This document shows positions 8,177 through 18,437 of a DNA stretch of 62,420 nt, in pieces (positions within the stretch are counted from its first letter, which is position 1; the number at the start of each line of letters is the position of its first letter). This stretch comes from Sporomusaceae bacterium (lineage in GTDB: Bacteria > Bacillota > Negativicutes > Acidaminococcales > JAJUGR01): positions 1 through 62,420 of the forward strand of contig JAJUGR010000013.1 of the NCBI GenBank assembly GCA_029265905.1. Reading direction: 5' to 3'. A program made the position numbers and the translations under genes. Below the pieces are notes generated by a model. It did not search any database. It had not been told where the DNA came from and saw nothing but the letters and a program-made list of their open reading frames with translations.

Positions 8177-9334
8177 ATGCTAAAACGAGAATGCGTTGCC
8201 ATGATTTTAGCGGGAGGGCAAGGAAGCAGGCTTGGCGTACTGACGCAGAAACTGGCCAAACCGGCGATGCCTTTTGGCGGCAAGTACCGCATCATTGATT
8301 TTCCCTTGAGCAATTGCTGCAATTCCGGCATTTACACGGTCGGGGTCTTGACCCAATATCAGCCGCTGGCGCTGCATACTTACATCGGGATCGGCAGTTC
8401 ATGGGATTTGGACCGACAAAACGGCGGCGTCTACATTCTTCCCCCGTATGCGCATGCGGCGGGGGCCGAGTGGTACAAGGGAACGGCGGACGCCATTGCG
8501 CAGAACCTGAACTGGATCGAGGCGCAGCATCCGGAGCACGTGCTCATTTTATCCGGGGACCATATCTACAAGATGAATTACGGCGACATGCTGCTGCAGC
8601 ATGTCGAACAGCAAGCTGACGCGACGATCGCGGTGATTGAGGTGCCTTACGAAGAGGCAAACCGGTTCGGGATCATGAATACGGACGAGAGCGGGCGTAT
8701 TGTTGAATTTGAAGAAAAGCCCCGCCGGCCCAAAAGCAATTTGGCGTCGATGGGGGTTTACATTTTCCGCTGGGAGGCGCTGCGCGACCAGTTGCTGCGC
8801 GACCAGCAGGAGGAGAATTCCGAACACGACTTTGGCAAGAACATCATTCCGAACATGCTGGCGGAAGAGGCGCGCCTGTTTGCCCATCGTTTCCGCGGCT
8901 ACTGGAAGGATGTCGGCACGATCGAAAGCTACTGGCAGGCGAATATGGACCTCCTGGATGACCAGCCGGAGCTGGACCTGTACGACACGGAATGGGCGAT
9001 ATTCGCCGTCAATCCGGCGCAGCCGCCGCATTACGTCGGCAAAGACGGCGCCGTCCGGCGCTCCATGGTGGCTGAAGGCTGCCGGATTGAAGGCAGGGTC
9101 GAGCGGTCGGTGCTGTTTTACGGCACGCAGGTCGGCGCGGGGGCCGTAGTCAAGGATTCCGTCATCATGGGGGACGTGAAGATCGGCGACGGGGCGCAGG
9201 TGAACCGGGCGATTTTGGCGCCCGGCGCCGTTGTGGCGCCCGGGGCTGTCGTCGGCTCGGCCGATGAACTGACGCCATTGACGGTAATTGGCGAAAATAC
9301 GGTGGTAAATTGCCAGACAGGCGGTGAAGCATAA
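8177..9334 (+). CDS. glgC: Glucose-1-phosphate adenylyltransferase, catalytic subunit
   Basis: Makes ADP-glucose from glucose-1-phosphate and ATP, the committed step of glycogen synthesis. At 385 residues it has the nucleotidyltransferase signature [13 protein letters not shown] near the N-terminus, [19 protein letters not shown] (about 29-47), [14 protein letters not shown] (about 127-140), FEEKP, and [19 protein letters not shown]. The C-terminal part shows left-handed beta-helix hexapeptide repeats (about 295-375). The ATG follows GAGGCGAGG. The stop overlaps the glgD start by one base (TAATG), so the two are coupled, as in Bacillus, where GlgC and GlgD act as a heteromer. Confidence 0.93.
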   Translation: MLKRECVAMILAGGQGSRLGVLTQKLAKPAMPFGGKYRIIDFPLSNCCNSGIYTVGVLTQYQPLALHTYIGIGSSWDLDRQNGGVYILPPYAHAAGAEWYKGTADAIAQNLNWIEAQHPEHVLILSGDHIYKMNYGDMLLQHVEQQADATIAVIEVPYEEANRFGIMNTDESGRIVEFEEKPRRPKSNLASMGVYIFRWEALRDQLLRDQQEENSEHDFGKNIIPNMLAEEARLFAHRFRGYWKDVGTIESYWQANMDLLDDQPELDLYDTEWAIFAVNPAQPPHYVGKDGAVRRSMVAEGCRIEGRVERSVLFYGTQVGAGAVVKDSVIMGDVKIGDGAQVNRAILAPGAVVAPGAVVGSADELTPLTVIGENTVVNCQTGGEA

Positions 9335-10452
9335 TGCGGCAGGTAATGGGGCTTATCAACTTGCATGAGGATGATCGCTACATTCAGGAACTGACAGGAA
9401 ACCGTCCCTTGGCGGCGGTGCCGTTTGGCGGCAAGTACCGGGTAATCGACTTTTTGTTGTCGAACATGGTCAATTCCGGCTTGAACAATGTCGGGATTCT
9501 GATGCCGGAAAAATACCGTTCGCTGCTTGACCACCTTCGCTCCGGCAAGGAATGGGATTTGGCGCGCAAGCGCGACGGCCTCTTCATTTTGCCGCCGGCC
9601 AGCGAACGCTACTCGCGGGCGCACCGGGGCAACGTGGAGCACCTGTTCCAGCAGCTTGACTATTTGTCCTGCGTGCGGCGCGATTACGTACTGATCGGTG
9701 AAAGCCATTTTGTTTACAATATGAATTACCAGGCGCTGTTCGCGCAGCACCTGCGGACCGGCGCCGACGTGACGTTGCTGTACAAGGAAATGGAGACGGC
9801 GCAAACGGTTGTCCCCGGGGCGATCAGGCTGAATTTTGCCGAGGGCTCGGACCGGATCGCCGGCATGGAAATTTCCCCCTGGCGGTCCGAAAGCCGCAAC
9901 CTTTGCATGAATATCGCCCTGTTGTCCAAGAGCCTGTTCCTGGACCTGGTCAACCAGGCCATGAGCCGCGGCGGCGGCGATTTTGCCACTGACTGCCTGG
10001 CGGCTAACTTAAATCAGCTCATGATCCGCGGCCTGCGGTTTGACGGCTGCGCTGCGCGCATTTCCACCGTGAACGAGTATTACCGCTACAACATGGAGCT
10101 GCTTAAGCCGGAGGCGTCGGCGGCGCTGTTCCACCCGCAGCGGCCCATCTATACCAAGGTCAAGGACTCGGCGCCGACCAAGTACCAGGATGCGGCCGAG
10201 GTAAGCGACAGCATGGTCGCCAATGGCTGCTTTTTGGAAGGCTGCGTGAAAAACAGCATGCTGTTCCGGGCGGTCAAGGTACAGCGGCAGGCGCAGGTCA
10301 GCCATTCGATCATCATGCAAAAAACGACGGTCGGTGAAGGCGCCGTTTTGGAATACGTCATCTGCGACAAGGATGTGGTCATTACGCCCGGCCGCGTGCT
10401 AAAGGGCGACCCGAACTATCCGCTGGTCATTCGCAAAGGGACGGTGATTTGA
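9334..10452 (+). CDS. glgD: GlgD, ADP-glucose pyrophosphorylase regulatory subunit
   Basis: Paralogue of GlgC, 372 residues, with the same fold but a degenerate active site: the N-terminal GGQGSRL loop is missing and the protein begins [14 protein letters not shown]. It retains VPFGGKYRVIDFLLSNMVNSGLNNVGI and a C-terminal hexapeptide region. In Firmicutes GlgD is weakly active alone and raises the activity of GlgC in a GlgCD heterotetramer. The start overlaps the glgC stop, and glgA begins one base after its stop. Confidence 0.9.
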   Translation: MRQVMGLINLHEDDRYIQELTGNRPLAAVPFGGKYRVIDFLLSNMVNSGLNNVGILMPEKYRSLLDHLRSGKEWDLARKRDGLFILPPASERYSRAHRGNVEHLFQQLDYLSCVRRDYVLIGESHFVYNMNYQALFAQHLRTGADVTLLYKEMETAQTVVPGAIRLNFAEGSDRIAGMEISPWRSESRNLCMNIALLSKSLFLDLVNQAMSRGGGDFATDCLAANLNQLMIRGLRFDGCAARISTVNEYYRYNMELLKPEASAALFHPQRPIYTKVKDSAPTKYQDAAEVSDSMVANGCFLEGCVKNSMLFRAVKVQRQAQVSHSIIMQKTTVGEGAVLEYVICDKDVVITPGRVLKGDPNYPLVIRKGTVI

Positions 10453-10453
10453 C

Positions 10454-11914
10454 ATGCTCAAAGTGTGGTTCGTGGCGGCGGAGGCGTCGCCTTTCGCCAA
10501 AACGGGCGGTTTGGGCGATGTAGCCGGCTCCCTGCCGCAGGCGCTGAAAAAACTGGGCGTGGACGTGCGCGTCTGCCTGCCCGCGTATAAAGCCATCCCG
10601 GAGAAACTGCTGGAGAAGAAGCGCAAGGCGGTGAAGAAGCACGTTCATCTGGCTTGGCGGAACCAGCCTCTGACCGTGTGGCAAGTCGAACAAGACGGCG
10701 TGCCGGTCTACCTGCTTGACCAGCCGTACTATTTTGACCGGCCCGGCTGCTACGGCTATTATGACGATGCGGAGCGCTTCGCCTTTTTCAGCCGCGCGGC
10801 GGTGGACATTTTGCCTGACATCGATTTTCAGGCCGATGTCATTCATGTCCACGACTGGCATGCGGCGCTGGTGCCGCTTTATCTGCGCGGTCTTTATGCC
10901 CGGTCGCCGTTTTGGCAGAACATGGGCAGTATGCTGACGATCCACAATCTCGGCTATCAGGGGCGGTTTGCGCCGTCGGTGGCGGAGGATGTGTTCGGTT
11001 TGGGCTGGGATTACCATAGCGGTTCGCTGGAGTATTACGACTCGGTCAACTGCATGAAGGGTGGTATTTTGGCCGCCGATTACGTGACGACTGTCAGCCC
11101 GTCCTATGCGGCGGAAATCTGCACGGTCGAAGGCGGCGAAGGGCTGGACGCCGAACTGCGCTCGCGCGGCAGCCGGCTGGTTGGCATTGTGAACGGCATC
11201 GACACGGACGGCTATAACCCCTGGCGCGACCAGGCGCTGCCGAACTGCTTCCATAAGGGGCTGCTGAAGCGCCGGGCGGAAAACAAGCGGGCGCTGCAGC
11301 GGGAAGTGGGGCTGCCGGCTTCGGACGGGCCGCTGGTGGTGATGGTCACGCGCCTGGTGGCGGCGAAGGGGATCGACTTGGTTTGCGACGTGATCGGCGA
11401 CCTTGTCGCCCAAGGCTGCCAGTTTGCGCTCTTGGGCAATGGCGAGGCGCATTATGAAGCCTTCTTCCGCTATGCGGCGAAGAAATGGCCGAATAACTTT
11501 GCCGCCCACATCGGTTTTGACGATGCCCTGGCGCGCCGCTTCTACGGCGCCGGCGATTTGCTGCTCATGCCGTCCTTATACGAGCCGTGCGGCATCAGCC
11601 AGCTGATCGCCATGCGCTACGGCTGCCTGCCGCTGGTGCGGGAGACAGGCGGGCTGCGGGACACGGTGCGGCCCTATAACCGCTATACGGGCGAGGGCAC
11701 CGGCTTTTCCTTCCGGGCGCCGAACCGGGACAGCTTTAACGGCGCCTTGGCGGAGGCGGTCGCCTTGTACCAGAACAAGGACGCTTGGCAGGCGGTTGTC
11801 AAGCAGGCGATGAGCCAGGACTTCGGTTGGGCGGCGTCGGCTAAGGCCTATCGCAACCTGTACCAAACGTTGAGGAGGGAAAAACATGGCGGCGGTGACG
11901 CGGGACAGCATTAG
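10454..11914 (+). CDS. glgA: Glycogen synthase (ADP-glucose)
   Basis: GT5 glycosyltransferase of 486 residues that extends alpha-1,4-glucan from ADP-glucose. The N-terminal domain carries the ADP-glucose-binding motif K16TGGLGDVAGSLP. VIHVHDWHAALVP, TIHNLGYQG and GIVNGIDTDGYNPW follow, and the C-terminal Rossmann domain has MVTRLVAAKGIDL and the catalytic-loop region SLYEPCGISQLIAMRYGCLPLVRETGGLRDTV. All are classic GlgA motifs at the expected spacing. It overlaps glgP by 29 bases, so the C-terminal KHGGGDAGQH tail is read over the glgP Shine-Dalgarno and start. Confidence 0.93.
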   Translation: MLKVWFVAAEASPFAKTGGLGDVAGSLPQALKKLGVDVRVCLPAYKAIPEKLLEKKRKAVKKHVHLAWRNQPLTVWQVEQDGVPVYLLDQPYYFDRPGCYGYYDDAERFAFFSRAAVDILPDIDFQADVIHVHDWHAALVPLYLRGLYARSPFWQNMGSMLTIHNLGYQGRFAPSVAEDVFGLGWDYHSGSLEYYDSVNCMKGGILAADYVTTVSPSYAAEICTVEGGEGLDAELRSRGSRLVGIVNGIDTDGYNPWRDQALPNCFHKGLLKRRAENKRALQREVGLPASDGPLVVMVTRLVAAKGIDLVCDVIGDLVAQGCQFALLGNGEAHYEAFFRYAAKKWPNNFAAHIGFDDALARRFYGAGDLLLMPSLYEPCGISQLIAMRYGCLPLVRETGGLRDTVRPYNRYTGEGTGFSFRAPNRDSFNGALAEAVALYQNKDAWQAVVKQAMSQDFGWAASAKAYRNLYQTLRREKHGGGDAGQH

Positions 11915-14321
11915 GGAAGCCTTTGTAGACCGCTTCCAGAGCATATATGCCAAGACGCTGGAGTCGGGCTCGCAGCAGGAATATTACCACACGCTGGTGC
12001 ACTTGCTGAAGGACTCGATTGGCCACAGCTGGGCTAGGACCAACAGCGAATACGAAACCCATAAGGTCAAGCAGGTCTATTATTTCTCCATTGAGTTTTT
12101 GCCGGGGCGCCTCTTGAAAAACTACCTGCTTTCCACCGGCGTGGAGCAAATTTGCCGGGAGGCGCTGGCCGACCTGCACCTCGACCTGGATGCCATCTAC
12201 CGGGAAGAGCACGAACTGGGCATCGGCAGCGGCGGCTTGGGCCGCTTGGCTTCCTGCCTGCTCGACTCCATGGCGGCGATGCGCATTCCGGGGCATGGCT
12301 GCGGCATCCGCTACAAGTACGGCTTGTTCCGCCAGCAACTGGTGGAGGGCTACCAGGTGGAGCTGCCGGATGGCTGGCTGAAAAACGGCAATCCCTGGGA
12401 AACGGTCAAGCGCGACAAGGCCGTGGTCGTCCGCTTCGGCGGGCGGGCCTGGGCGGAAAGCGTCGGCGAGCGGCTGGTGTTCCACCACGAGGATTACGAG
12501 TCCGTGCTGGCTGTTCCGTACGACATGCCGCTAGTCGGCTACGGCAACCGGACGGTGAACACGCTGCGCCTATGGAGCGCCGAGGCGGTTGCGGACAGTT
12601 TCGATTTTCAGGGCTTCAACCGGGGCGACTACAGCAAATCCGTCGAGTACAAGTATTCGGTCGAATCAATAACGGAAATTCTTTATCCTGATGATAGCAA
12701 CTACCACGGGCGGGTTTTGCGCCTCAAGCAGCAGTACTTTTTTGTGTCCGCCGGCGTGCAGAGCATCGTACGCTATGTCAAGCGCAAATGCGGCTCGATC
12801 CACTACCTGGATGATTTGGCGGCGATCCATATCAACGACACCCATCCGGCGCTGGTCATTCCGGAACTCATGCGCATCCTGATGGACGAAGAGGGCATGG
12901 GCTGGCAGGAAGCCTGGCAGATGGTGTCGGGCACGGTTTCCTACACCAACCATACCGTCTTGCCCGAAGCGATGGAGAAGTGGCCGGTAGAGATCATCCA
13001 ACAGCTGCTGCCCCGCATTTATATGATTATCCAGGAGATCAACGAACGCTTCTGCCGCGAACTGGCGGCCAGATACGGAGCGGACAGCGAGCGGATCCGG
13101 GAAATGGCCATCATCAAGGACGGCTATGTGCACATGGCCAATATGGCGGTTGTCGCATGCTCCAGCGTCAACGGGGTGGCGAAAATCCACACGGAAATTT
13201 TGAAAAAGGACGTCCTGCGCCCTTTCTATGAGCACCGGCCGTATAAGTTCAACAACAAGACGAACGGCATCACGCATCGCCGCTGGCTGCTGCAGGCGAA
13301 TCCCGAACTGGCCAAGGTCATCACGCGCGTCATCGGCAACTCCTGGATCAGCCATCCGGAGGACTTGGAAAAGCTGCTGCGCTTTGTGCATGACGCCGGG
13401 CTGCAGGAGGAAATCGCCCGCGTCAAAAAGGGCAATAAGATCCTGCTCGCTAACCACATCAGCACGCAATGCGGCGTCGCCATCGACCCGGACTCGCTAT
13501 TTGACGTGCACATCAAACGCATCCATGCCTACAAGCGCCAATTGCTCAAGCTGTTTCACGTGATGGCGCTGTACAACGCCATTTTGGCCAAGCCGGACCT
13601 GGAGATGCTGCCGCGGACCGTGGTTTTTGCCGGCAAGGCATCGCCCGGGTATTACCTGGCCAAGAACATTATTAAGCTGATCAATACCGTGGCGCAAAAG
13701 ATCAACCATGACCCGGCGGTCAAAGGCCGCCTGAAGATCGTGTTTATGGAAAATTACTCTGTTTCGCTGGCGGAGCGGATTATTCCGGCCGCCGATTTGA
13801 GCGAGCAGATTTCCACGGCCAGCAAGGAGGCGTCCGGCACCGGCAACATGAAGCTGATGATGAATGGCGCCCTCACAGTCGGCACGCTCGACGGCGCCAA
13901 CATTGAAATCCGCGACGAGGTCGGGCCGGAGAACTTTTTTGCTTTCGGCCTGACGGCCGACGAGGTGCTGGCCTATCAGCTGCACGGCGGCTATTCGGCG
14001 CGCCAATTGCTGGAGCAGGAGCCGCAGCTGGACCTGATTGTCGACCAGCTGAGCAACGGCTTTTTGGAGGCGGGCAGCGAGGAATTCAGCGATATTGTGC
14101 GTCATTTGATCGATGCCAATGACGAGTACTTCGTGCTGCGGGATTTTGCCGCCTATCAGGTGGCGCAGCAGGATGTAGAGATGGCTTATCGCGACCCGCA
14201 CCACTGGCGGCACATGGCGGCGGTGAATATTGCCCGTTCCGGGCAGTTTTCCAGCGACCGGACCGTCGGTGAATATGCAGTCGGCATCTGGAAAGTGAGA
14301 CCGCTGGTGTTAGACAACTAA
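11886..14321 (+). CDS. glgP: Glycogen (maltodextrin) phosphorylase
   Basis: GT35 phosphorylase of 811 residues that releases glucose-1-phosphate from alpha-1,4-glucan ends using pyridoxal phosphate. The PLP lysine is K656 in EASGTGNMKLMMNGALTVG, followed by TLDGANIEI. N-terminal motifs include YFSIEFLPGRLL, LGIGSGGLGRLASCLLDS and HINDTHPALVIPELMRIL. The ATG at 11886 has GAGGAGGGAAAA just upstream inside the end of glgA; the 29-base overlap is real because both frames are conserved there. It closes the degradation side of the glycogen operon and feeds the GH13-GH77 protein that follows. Confidence 0.93.
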   Translation: MAAVTRDSIREAFVDRFQSIYAKTLESGSQQEYYHTLVHLLKDSIGHSWARTNSEYETHKVKQVYYFSIEFLPGRLLKNYLLSTGVEQICREALADLHLDLDAIYREEHELGIGSGGLGRLASCLLDSMAAMRIPGHGCGIRYKYGLFRQQLVEGYQVELPDGWLKNGNPWETVKRDKAVVVRFGGRAWAESVGERLVFHHEDYESVLAVPYDMPLVGYGNRTVNTLRLWSAEAVADSFDFQGFNRGDYSKSVEYKYSVESITEILYPDDSNYHGRVLRLKQQYFFVSAGVQSIVRYVKRKCGSIHYLDDLAAIHINDTHPALVIPELMRILMDEEGMGWQEAWQMVSGTVSYTNHTVLPEAMEKWPVEIIQQLLPRIYMIIQEINERFCRELAARYGADSERIREMAIIKDGYVHMANMAVVACSSVNGVAKIHTEILKKDVLRPFYEHRPYKFNNKTNGITHRRWLLQANPELAKVITRVIGNSWISHPEDLEKLLRFVHDAGLQEEIARVKKGNKILLANHISTQCGVAIDPDSLFDVHIKRIHAYKRQLLKLFHVMALYNAILAKPDLEMLPRTVVFAGKASPGYYLAKNIIKLINTVAQKINHDPAVKGRLKIVFMENYSVSLAERIIPAADLSEQISTASKEASGTGNMKLMMNGALTVGTLDGANIEIRDEVGPENFFAFGLTADEVLAYQLHGGYSARQLLEQEPQLDLIVDQLSNGFLEAGSEEFSDIVRHLIDANDEYFVLRDFAAYQVAQQDVEMAYRDPHHWRHMAAVNIARSGQFSSDRTVGEYAVGIWKVRPLVLDN

Positions 14322-14338
14322 GAACCGAGGTGAAGCGG

Positions 14339-17300
14339 ATGCGGCTGCTGCACAATTCGCATCTATTGGCCTTCCGGACGCCATTTGGGGCGGTTCCGAC
14401 CAATACGCCCGTTACGCTGCGCCTGGTTGTTTTCGGCGATCCGGCGCCGGACCGGGTCGTCGTACGTTTTTGGGATTACCAGGAGAGCCGGCTGCCTATG
14501 CAGTGCGAAAGCGTTTCGCCCGGAAAAAGAATCTACCGGGGCGACTTTGCTGCGCCGGACAAGGCGACGATCCTGTGGTACTTTTTTCAGGTGGAGGCGG
14601 CCGGGCGAATTTTGTATTACGGCGATCAACCTGACGGCTGCGGCGGCGTCGGGCTCGAAGCGGAGACGCCGCCGCTTTCCTACCAACTGACGGTTTATGA
14701 GCCGTGGCCGGTTCCGGCCTGGTTGTGCGGGGCGATCGTGTATCAGGTTTTTCCTGACCGCTTTTATAATCCCTATGACAGGCCGATTGCCCTGCCGCCC
14801 GGCGCGCTCGTTCACGGCGATTGGCGCCAGCCGCCTCTCTACGCCCGGGCGTGCGACACGGGGGAGATCCTGGGGTATGACTTTTACGGCGGCAATCTGC
14901 CCGGCATCCAGGCAAAACTGCCGTATCTGGCGGATCTGGGCGTCAGGGTGATTTATTGCAACCCAGTCTTTTCCGCGGTGAGCAACCATAAGTATGATAC
15001 GGGCGACTACGAAACGGTGGACGCCGGCTTTGGCGGGACGGAGGCGCTGGCCGCGCTGTGCCGGGCGGCGTCCGGCTATGGCATCCGCATTGTTTTAGAC
15101 GGCGTATTCAGCCATACCGGCAGCAACAGCCGATATTTCAACAAAGACAACCACTATGCCGACGTAGGGGCCTATCAATCGGAAGACTCCCCTTATCACG
15201 GCTGGTACCGGTTCCGCTCCTGGCCGGATGATTACGAATGCTGGTGGGGGAACGACAACCTGCCGAATGTCAACGAATTGGCGCCCTCCTACCTGGACTA
15301 TATGATCCGCGCTGAAAACAGCATTGTCGCCCGCTGGCAAAAGGCTGGCATCAAGGGCTGGCGTTTGGACGTGGCGGACGAGCTGCCGACGGCGTTCATC
15401 CGCCTTTTCCGGGAGCGGCTAAAGGCGCTTGATCCGGACAGCGTGCTGATCGGCGAGGTGTGGGAGGACGCCAGCCGCAAGGTCAGTTATGGTGAGCTGC
15501 GCTCCTACTTTAACGGGCGCGAGCTGGACAGCGTGATGAATTATCCTTTCCGCGATGCGGTGGTCGGCTTTTTGACCGGCGCGCTGGACGGGGCGACGGC
15601 CTTGCGCCGGCTGTACGGCTTGTACGAGCATTACCCGCGGCCGGCGTTCCTGTCGCTGCTGAACCTGCTTGGCACGCATGACGTAGTCCGCATTCTCACG
15701 GCCTTGGGCGAGGCTTCGGCGGAAGGCCTCACGGAGCAGGGGCGGCGGTGCTACCGCTTGCCGCCGCCCCTGAAGAAGAAGGCCATTGCCCGGCTGAGGC
15801 TGGCGGTCTTTTGGCAGATGACCTTCCCCGGGGCGCCGATGATTTACTACGGCGATGAAGCCGGGCTGGAGGGGTTTTCTGACCCCTATAACCGGGGCGC
15901 ATTTCCCTGGGGGCGCGAGGAGGAGGCCGTCTTGAGCTGGCATTGGCGCATGACGGGCCTGCGCGGCCGCTATCCGGCGCTGGCGCAAGGGGACTGGCGG
16001 CTGCTGCCGGCGATGACGGACGCGGTGGCCTTCGCGCGTACTACGGAACAAGACGTGGCGCTAGCGGCGCTCAACCGCTCCGCCGAGGCGTCCGCCCGGA
16101 TCGAACTGGCCGATGATGTCGGGCTGGCCGGAACCGTGACGGAGGTGTTTACCGGCGAGCAGGTTGTGCTTGGGCCGGGGGCAAAGCTTGTCACGCCGCC
16201 CGGCGAGTGCCGGTTGTGGGTCAGCGAAGTCCGCTGGCCGGATCGCAAGCGTGCGGCGGGCGTGCTGCTCCACCCGACGGCTTTGCCTTCGGCTTACGGC
16301 GGTGATATCGGACCGGCCGCGCTGCGCTTTCTTGATTTTTTGGCGTCCGCCGGCCAAACGGTGTGGCAATTTCTCCCGCTGAATCCAACCGGCTGGGAAG
16401 GATCGCCGTATGCGGGCACTTCGGCTATGGCCGTGTCCTGCCTGCTGATTTCACCCGAGCGCTTGTGGCAGGACGGCTGGCTGGACAAGGCGGCGCTTGA
16501 AAGCGCCCAGGCGACCGGCCGGGCGATTGAACGGTTCCGCCCGGTGGAGACGGCGCGCCGGAAAAGCCGCCTGTTTCACCAGGCCTGGTCAGCGGCCCAA
16601 AAGCAGCTGCCGCCCGACTATGAGCTGTTCTGCCACGAGCAGGCGTGGTGGCTGGAGGACTACGCGCTGTTCGCCGTTTGCCGCAAGCGCTTTGGCGGCC
16701 AGGGCTGGTGGTCTTGGCCTGCAGAGCTGCGGACGCGCCAGCGCGCGGCGCTGGAGGCGTGCCGCCGTGACTGGGCGGAGGAGCTTGGCTACCAGCGCTT
16801 CCTGCAGTACGTTGTGCAGCGGCAGTGGCAGGAAGTGCGGGCGCGGGCAAAGGGGTTGGGCATCTCCCTGGTGGGCGATGTGCCGCTGTATGTGGCGGCC
16901 GACAGCGCCGATGTGTGGGCGCATCCGGAATGGTTCATGCTTGATGGACAGGGGCGCCCGACGATGGTGGCGGGCGTGCCGCCCGATTACTTTTCGGCGG
17001 AGGGACAGCTGTGGGGCAACCCGCTTTACCGGTGGGAGGTCATGGCTCAGGACGGGTATCGCTGGTGGACGGAACGGCTGCGGCGCACGCTGACCTTTTG
17101 CGATGTGGTGCGTCTTGATCACTTCCGCGGTTTGGAGCAGCACTGGGCGGTGCCGGCCGGCGAACGGACGGCTAGGAGCGGGCAGTGGCTGCCTGGCCCC
17201 GGCGCCGACTTCTTGCGCACGCTTCGCGCCGGCTTGGGCTCATTGCCCTGCCTGGCGGAGGACTTGGGCGTCATCACGCGGGAAGTCCGCCTCTTGCGCG

Positions 17301-17701
17301 CGCAATTTCATTTGCCGGGCATGGAGGTGCTGCAGTTCATGCGGCCGGCCTGCCGCGACGCCGTTTTGTACACGGGCACGCATGACAATGCGACCCTCTT
17401 GAGCTGGTATTTGGCAGCGGAGCCGCAGGCCAAAGCGCTTTGCCGGGAGCTCGGCATCGTTCATGGCCGGAGCGCTCCGGCGGAAGCGGTTGAAGCCCTG
17501 CTGCAATACGCCTATGCGGCGGGCAACACCTGGGTGGTGACGCCGCTGGCCGATTTGCTGAAGCTGGGCGACGGCGCGCGGTTCAACCGGCCGGGGACGG
17601 TTAGCGATGAAAACTGGTCTTGGCGCGTGCCGCCGAATACATTAAGCTTGCAACTGGCGGAAGAAATCCGCCGCAGAACACAAGCGGCAAGGCGTTGCTG
17701 A
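14339..17701 (+). CDS. GH13 alpha-amylase/debranching-type enzyme fused to 4-alpha-glucanotransferase (MalQ)
   Basis: Large two-enzyme fusion of 1120 residues. I chose the ATG at 14339 because GAGGTG lies 6 bases before; GTG 14330 is in frame but sits inside that site. Residues about 1-120 look like an N-terminal beta-sandwich. Residues about 130-530 form a GH13 barrel with nucleophile D344 (GWRLDVADEL), acid E373 (LIGEVWED) and D448 (GTHDVVRI). Residues about 635-1115 form GH77 MalQ with D927 (VVRLDHFRGLE), E974 (CLAEDLGVI) and D1016 (GTHDNATL). Both active sites are complete. Similar fusions are annotated in other Firmicutes as bifunctional glycogen debranching protein/4-alpha-glucanotransferase. 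It likely processes limit dextrins left by GlgP. Confidence 0.9.
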   Translation: MRLLHNSHLLAFRTPFGAVPTNTPVTLRLVVFGDPAPDRVVVRFWDYQESRLPMQCESVSPGKRIYRGDFAAPDKATILWYFFQVEAAGRILYYGDQPDGCGGVGLEAETPPLSYQLTVYEPWPVPAWLCGAIVYQVFPDRFYNPYDRPIALPPGALVHGDWRQPPLYARACDTGEILGYDFYGGNLPGIQAKLPYLADLGVRVIYCNPVFSAVSNHKYDTGDYETVDAGFGGTEALAALCRAASGYGIRIVLDGVFSHTGSNSRYFNKDNHYADVGAYQSEDSPYHGWYRFRSWPDDYECWWGNDNLPNVNELAPSYLDYMIRAENSIVARWQKAGIKGWRLDVADELPTAFIRLFRERLKALDPDSVLIGEVWEDASRKVSYGELRSYFNGRELDSVMNYPFRDAVVGFLTGALDGATALRRLYGLYEHYPRPAFLSLLNLLGTHDVVRILTALGEASAEGLTEQGRRCYRLPPPLKKKAIARLRLAVFWQMTFPGAPMIYYGDEAGLEGFSDPYNRGAFPWGREEEAVLSWHWRMTGLRGRYPALAQGDWRLLPAMTDAVAFARTTEQDVALAALNRSAEASARIELADDVGLAGTVTEVFTGEQVVLGPGAKLVTPPGECRLWVSEVRWPDRKRAAGVLLHPTALPSAYGGDIGPAALRFLDFLASAGQTVWQFLPLNPTGWEGSPYAGTSAMAVSCLLISPERLWQDGWLDKAALESAQATGRAIERFRPVETARRKSRLFHQAWSAAQKQLPPDYELFCHEQAWWLEDYALFAVCRKRFGGQGWWSWPAELRTRQRAALEACRRDWAEELGYQRFLQYVVQRQWQEVRARAKGLGISLVGDVPLYVAADSADVWAHPEWFMLDGQGRPTMVAGVPPDYFSAEGQLWGNPLYRWEVMAQDGYRWWTERLRRTLTFCDVVRLDHFRGLEQHWAVPAGERTARSGQWLPGPGADFLRTLRAGLGSLPCLAEDLGVITREVRLLRAQFHLPGMEVLQFMRPACRDAVLYTGTHDNATLLSWYLAAEPQAKALCRELGIVHGRSAPAEAVEALLQYAYAAGNTWVVTPLADLLKLGDGARFNRPGTVSDENWSWRVPPNTLSLQLAEEIRRRTQAARRC

Positions 17702-17720
17702 CAACAAAGGGGAGAACATA

Positions 17721-18437
17721 GTGGCGGTTGATTTGCTGTACACGGTGGACAAAGCCTGTGCGCTGTGCGGGCGCGCTTTTCCTGTCGTCAGGGTGCGCAA
17801 CCGGCTGCGGATGATCAGGCAGGACGCCGATTTTTGCACTGTCTATGCGGATATTAATCCCTACTATTACGACGTATGGGTTTGCCCTCATTGCGGCTAT
17901 GCGGCGCAAGAGAGCTGGTTTGCGGAGCTGAAGGACAGCGCCGCGGACAAGCTGAAGGCTTTTCTTGCCGGCAAGGACGTGCAGCTTGATTTCAGCGGGG
18001 AGCGCTCCCGGCGTCAGGCCCTGGACACATATCGCCTGGCGATTTTTTACGCGGGATTGACCGGACAGCCGGCCAGCCGCCTGGGCGCCCTGTTTTTGCG
18101 CATGGCCTGGCTGTTCCGGGAAGCGGGCGACGAAATGCACGAGCGGCCGGCGCTCCTGGAGGCGCGCAAGCATTACGAGCAGGCGCTCATGCGCGAGCCG
18201 CTGCCGATCGGCAATCTGTCTGAACTGGCCTTGGAATATCTGGTGGCGGAGCTTTACCGCCGCACCGGCGAACTGGACCGGGCGCTGGCCGGTTTCAGCC
18301 GCATTGTCGGCAATCCCAAAGCAAAGCTGGAAAAGCGGCTGCTGGAGATGGCCAGGGAAGCCTGGCAGGCGACGCGTGACTTGCGCGACGGGCGCAAAAG
18401 CGAGCCCAAACCGGCGCCGGAGCTCCTGACCCCCTGA
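17721..18437 (+). CDS. DUF2225 protein with two Cys pairs and TPR-like tail
   Basis: Cytoplasmic protein of 238 residues beginning at GTG 17721. The N-terminal part has CALCG (C13, C16) and WVCPHCGYAAQE, which would form a zinc ribbon. The remainder is helical with repeated Leu/Ala-rich helices, resembling tetratricopeptide units (RLGALFLRMAWLFREAGDE, ALEYLVAELYRRTGELDRALAGF). This arrangement fits DUF2225, a family of unknown function frequent in Clostridia and Negativicutes. It starts 19 bases after the glucanotransferase and is probably the last gene of the glycogen operon; whether it takes part in glycogen metabolism is unknown. Confidence 0.75.
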   Translation: MAVDLLYTVDKACALCGRAFPVVRVRNRLRMIRQDADFCTVYADINPYYYDVWVCPHCGYAAQESWFAELKDSAADKLKAFLAGKDVQLDFSGERSRRQALDTYRLAIFYAGLTGQPASRLGALFLRMAWLFREAGDEMHERPALLEARKHYEQALMREPLPIGNLSELALEYLVAELYRRTGELDRALAGFSRIVGNPKAKLEKRLLEMAREAWQATRDLRDGRKSEPKPAPELLTP

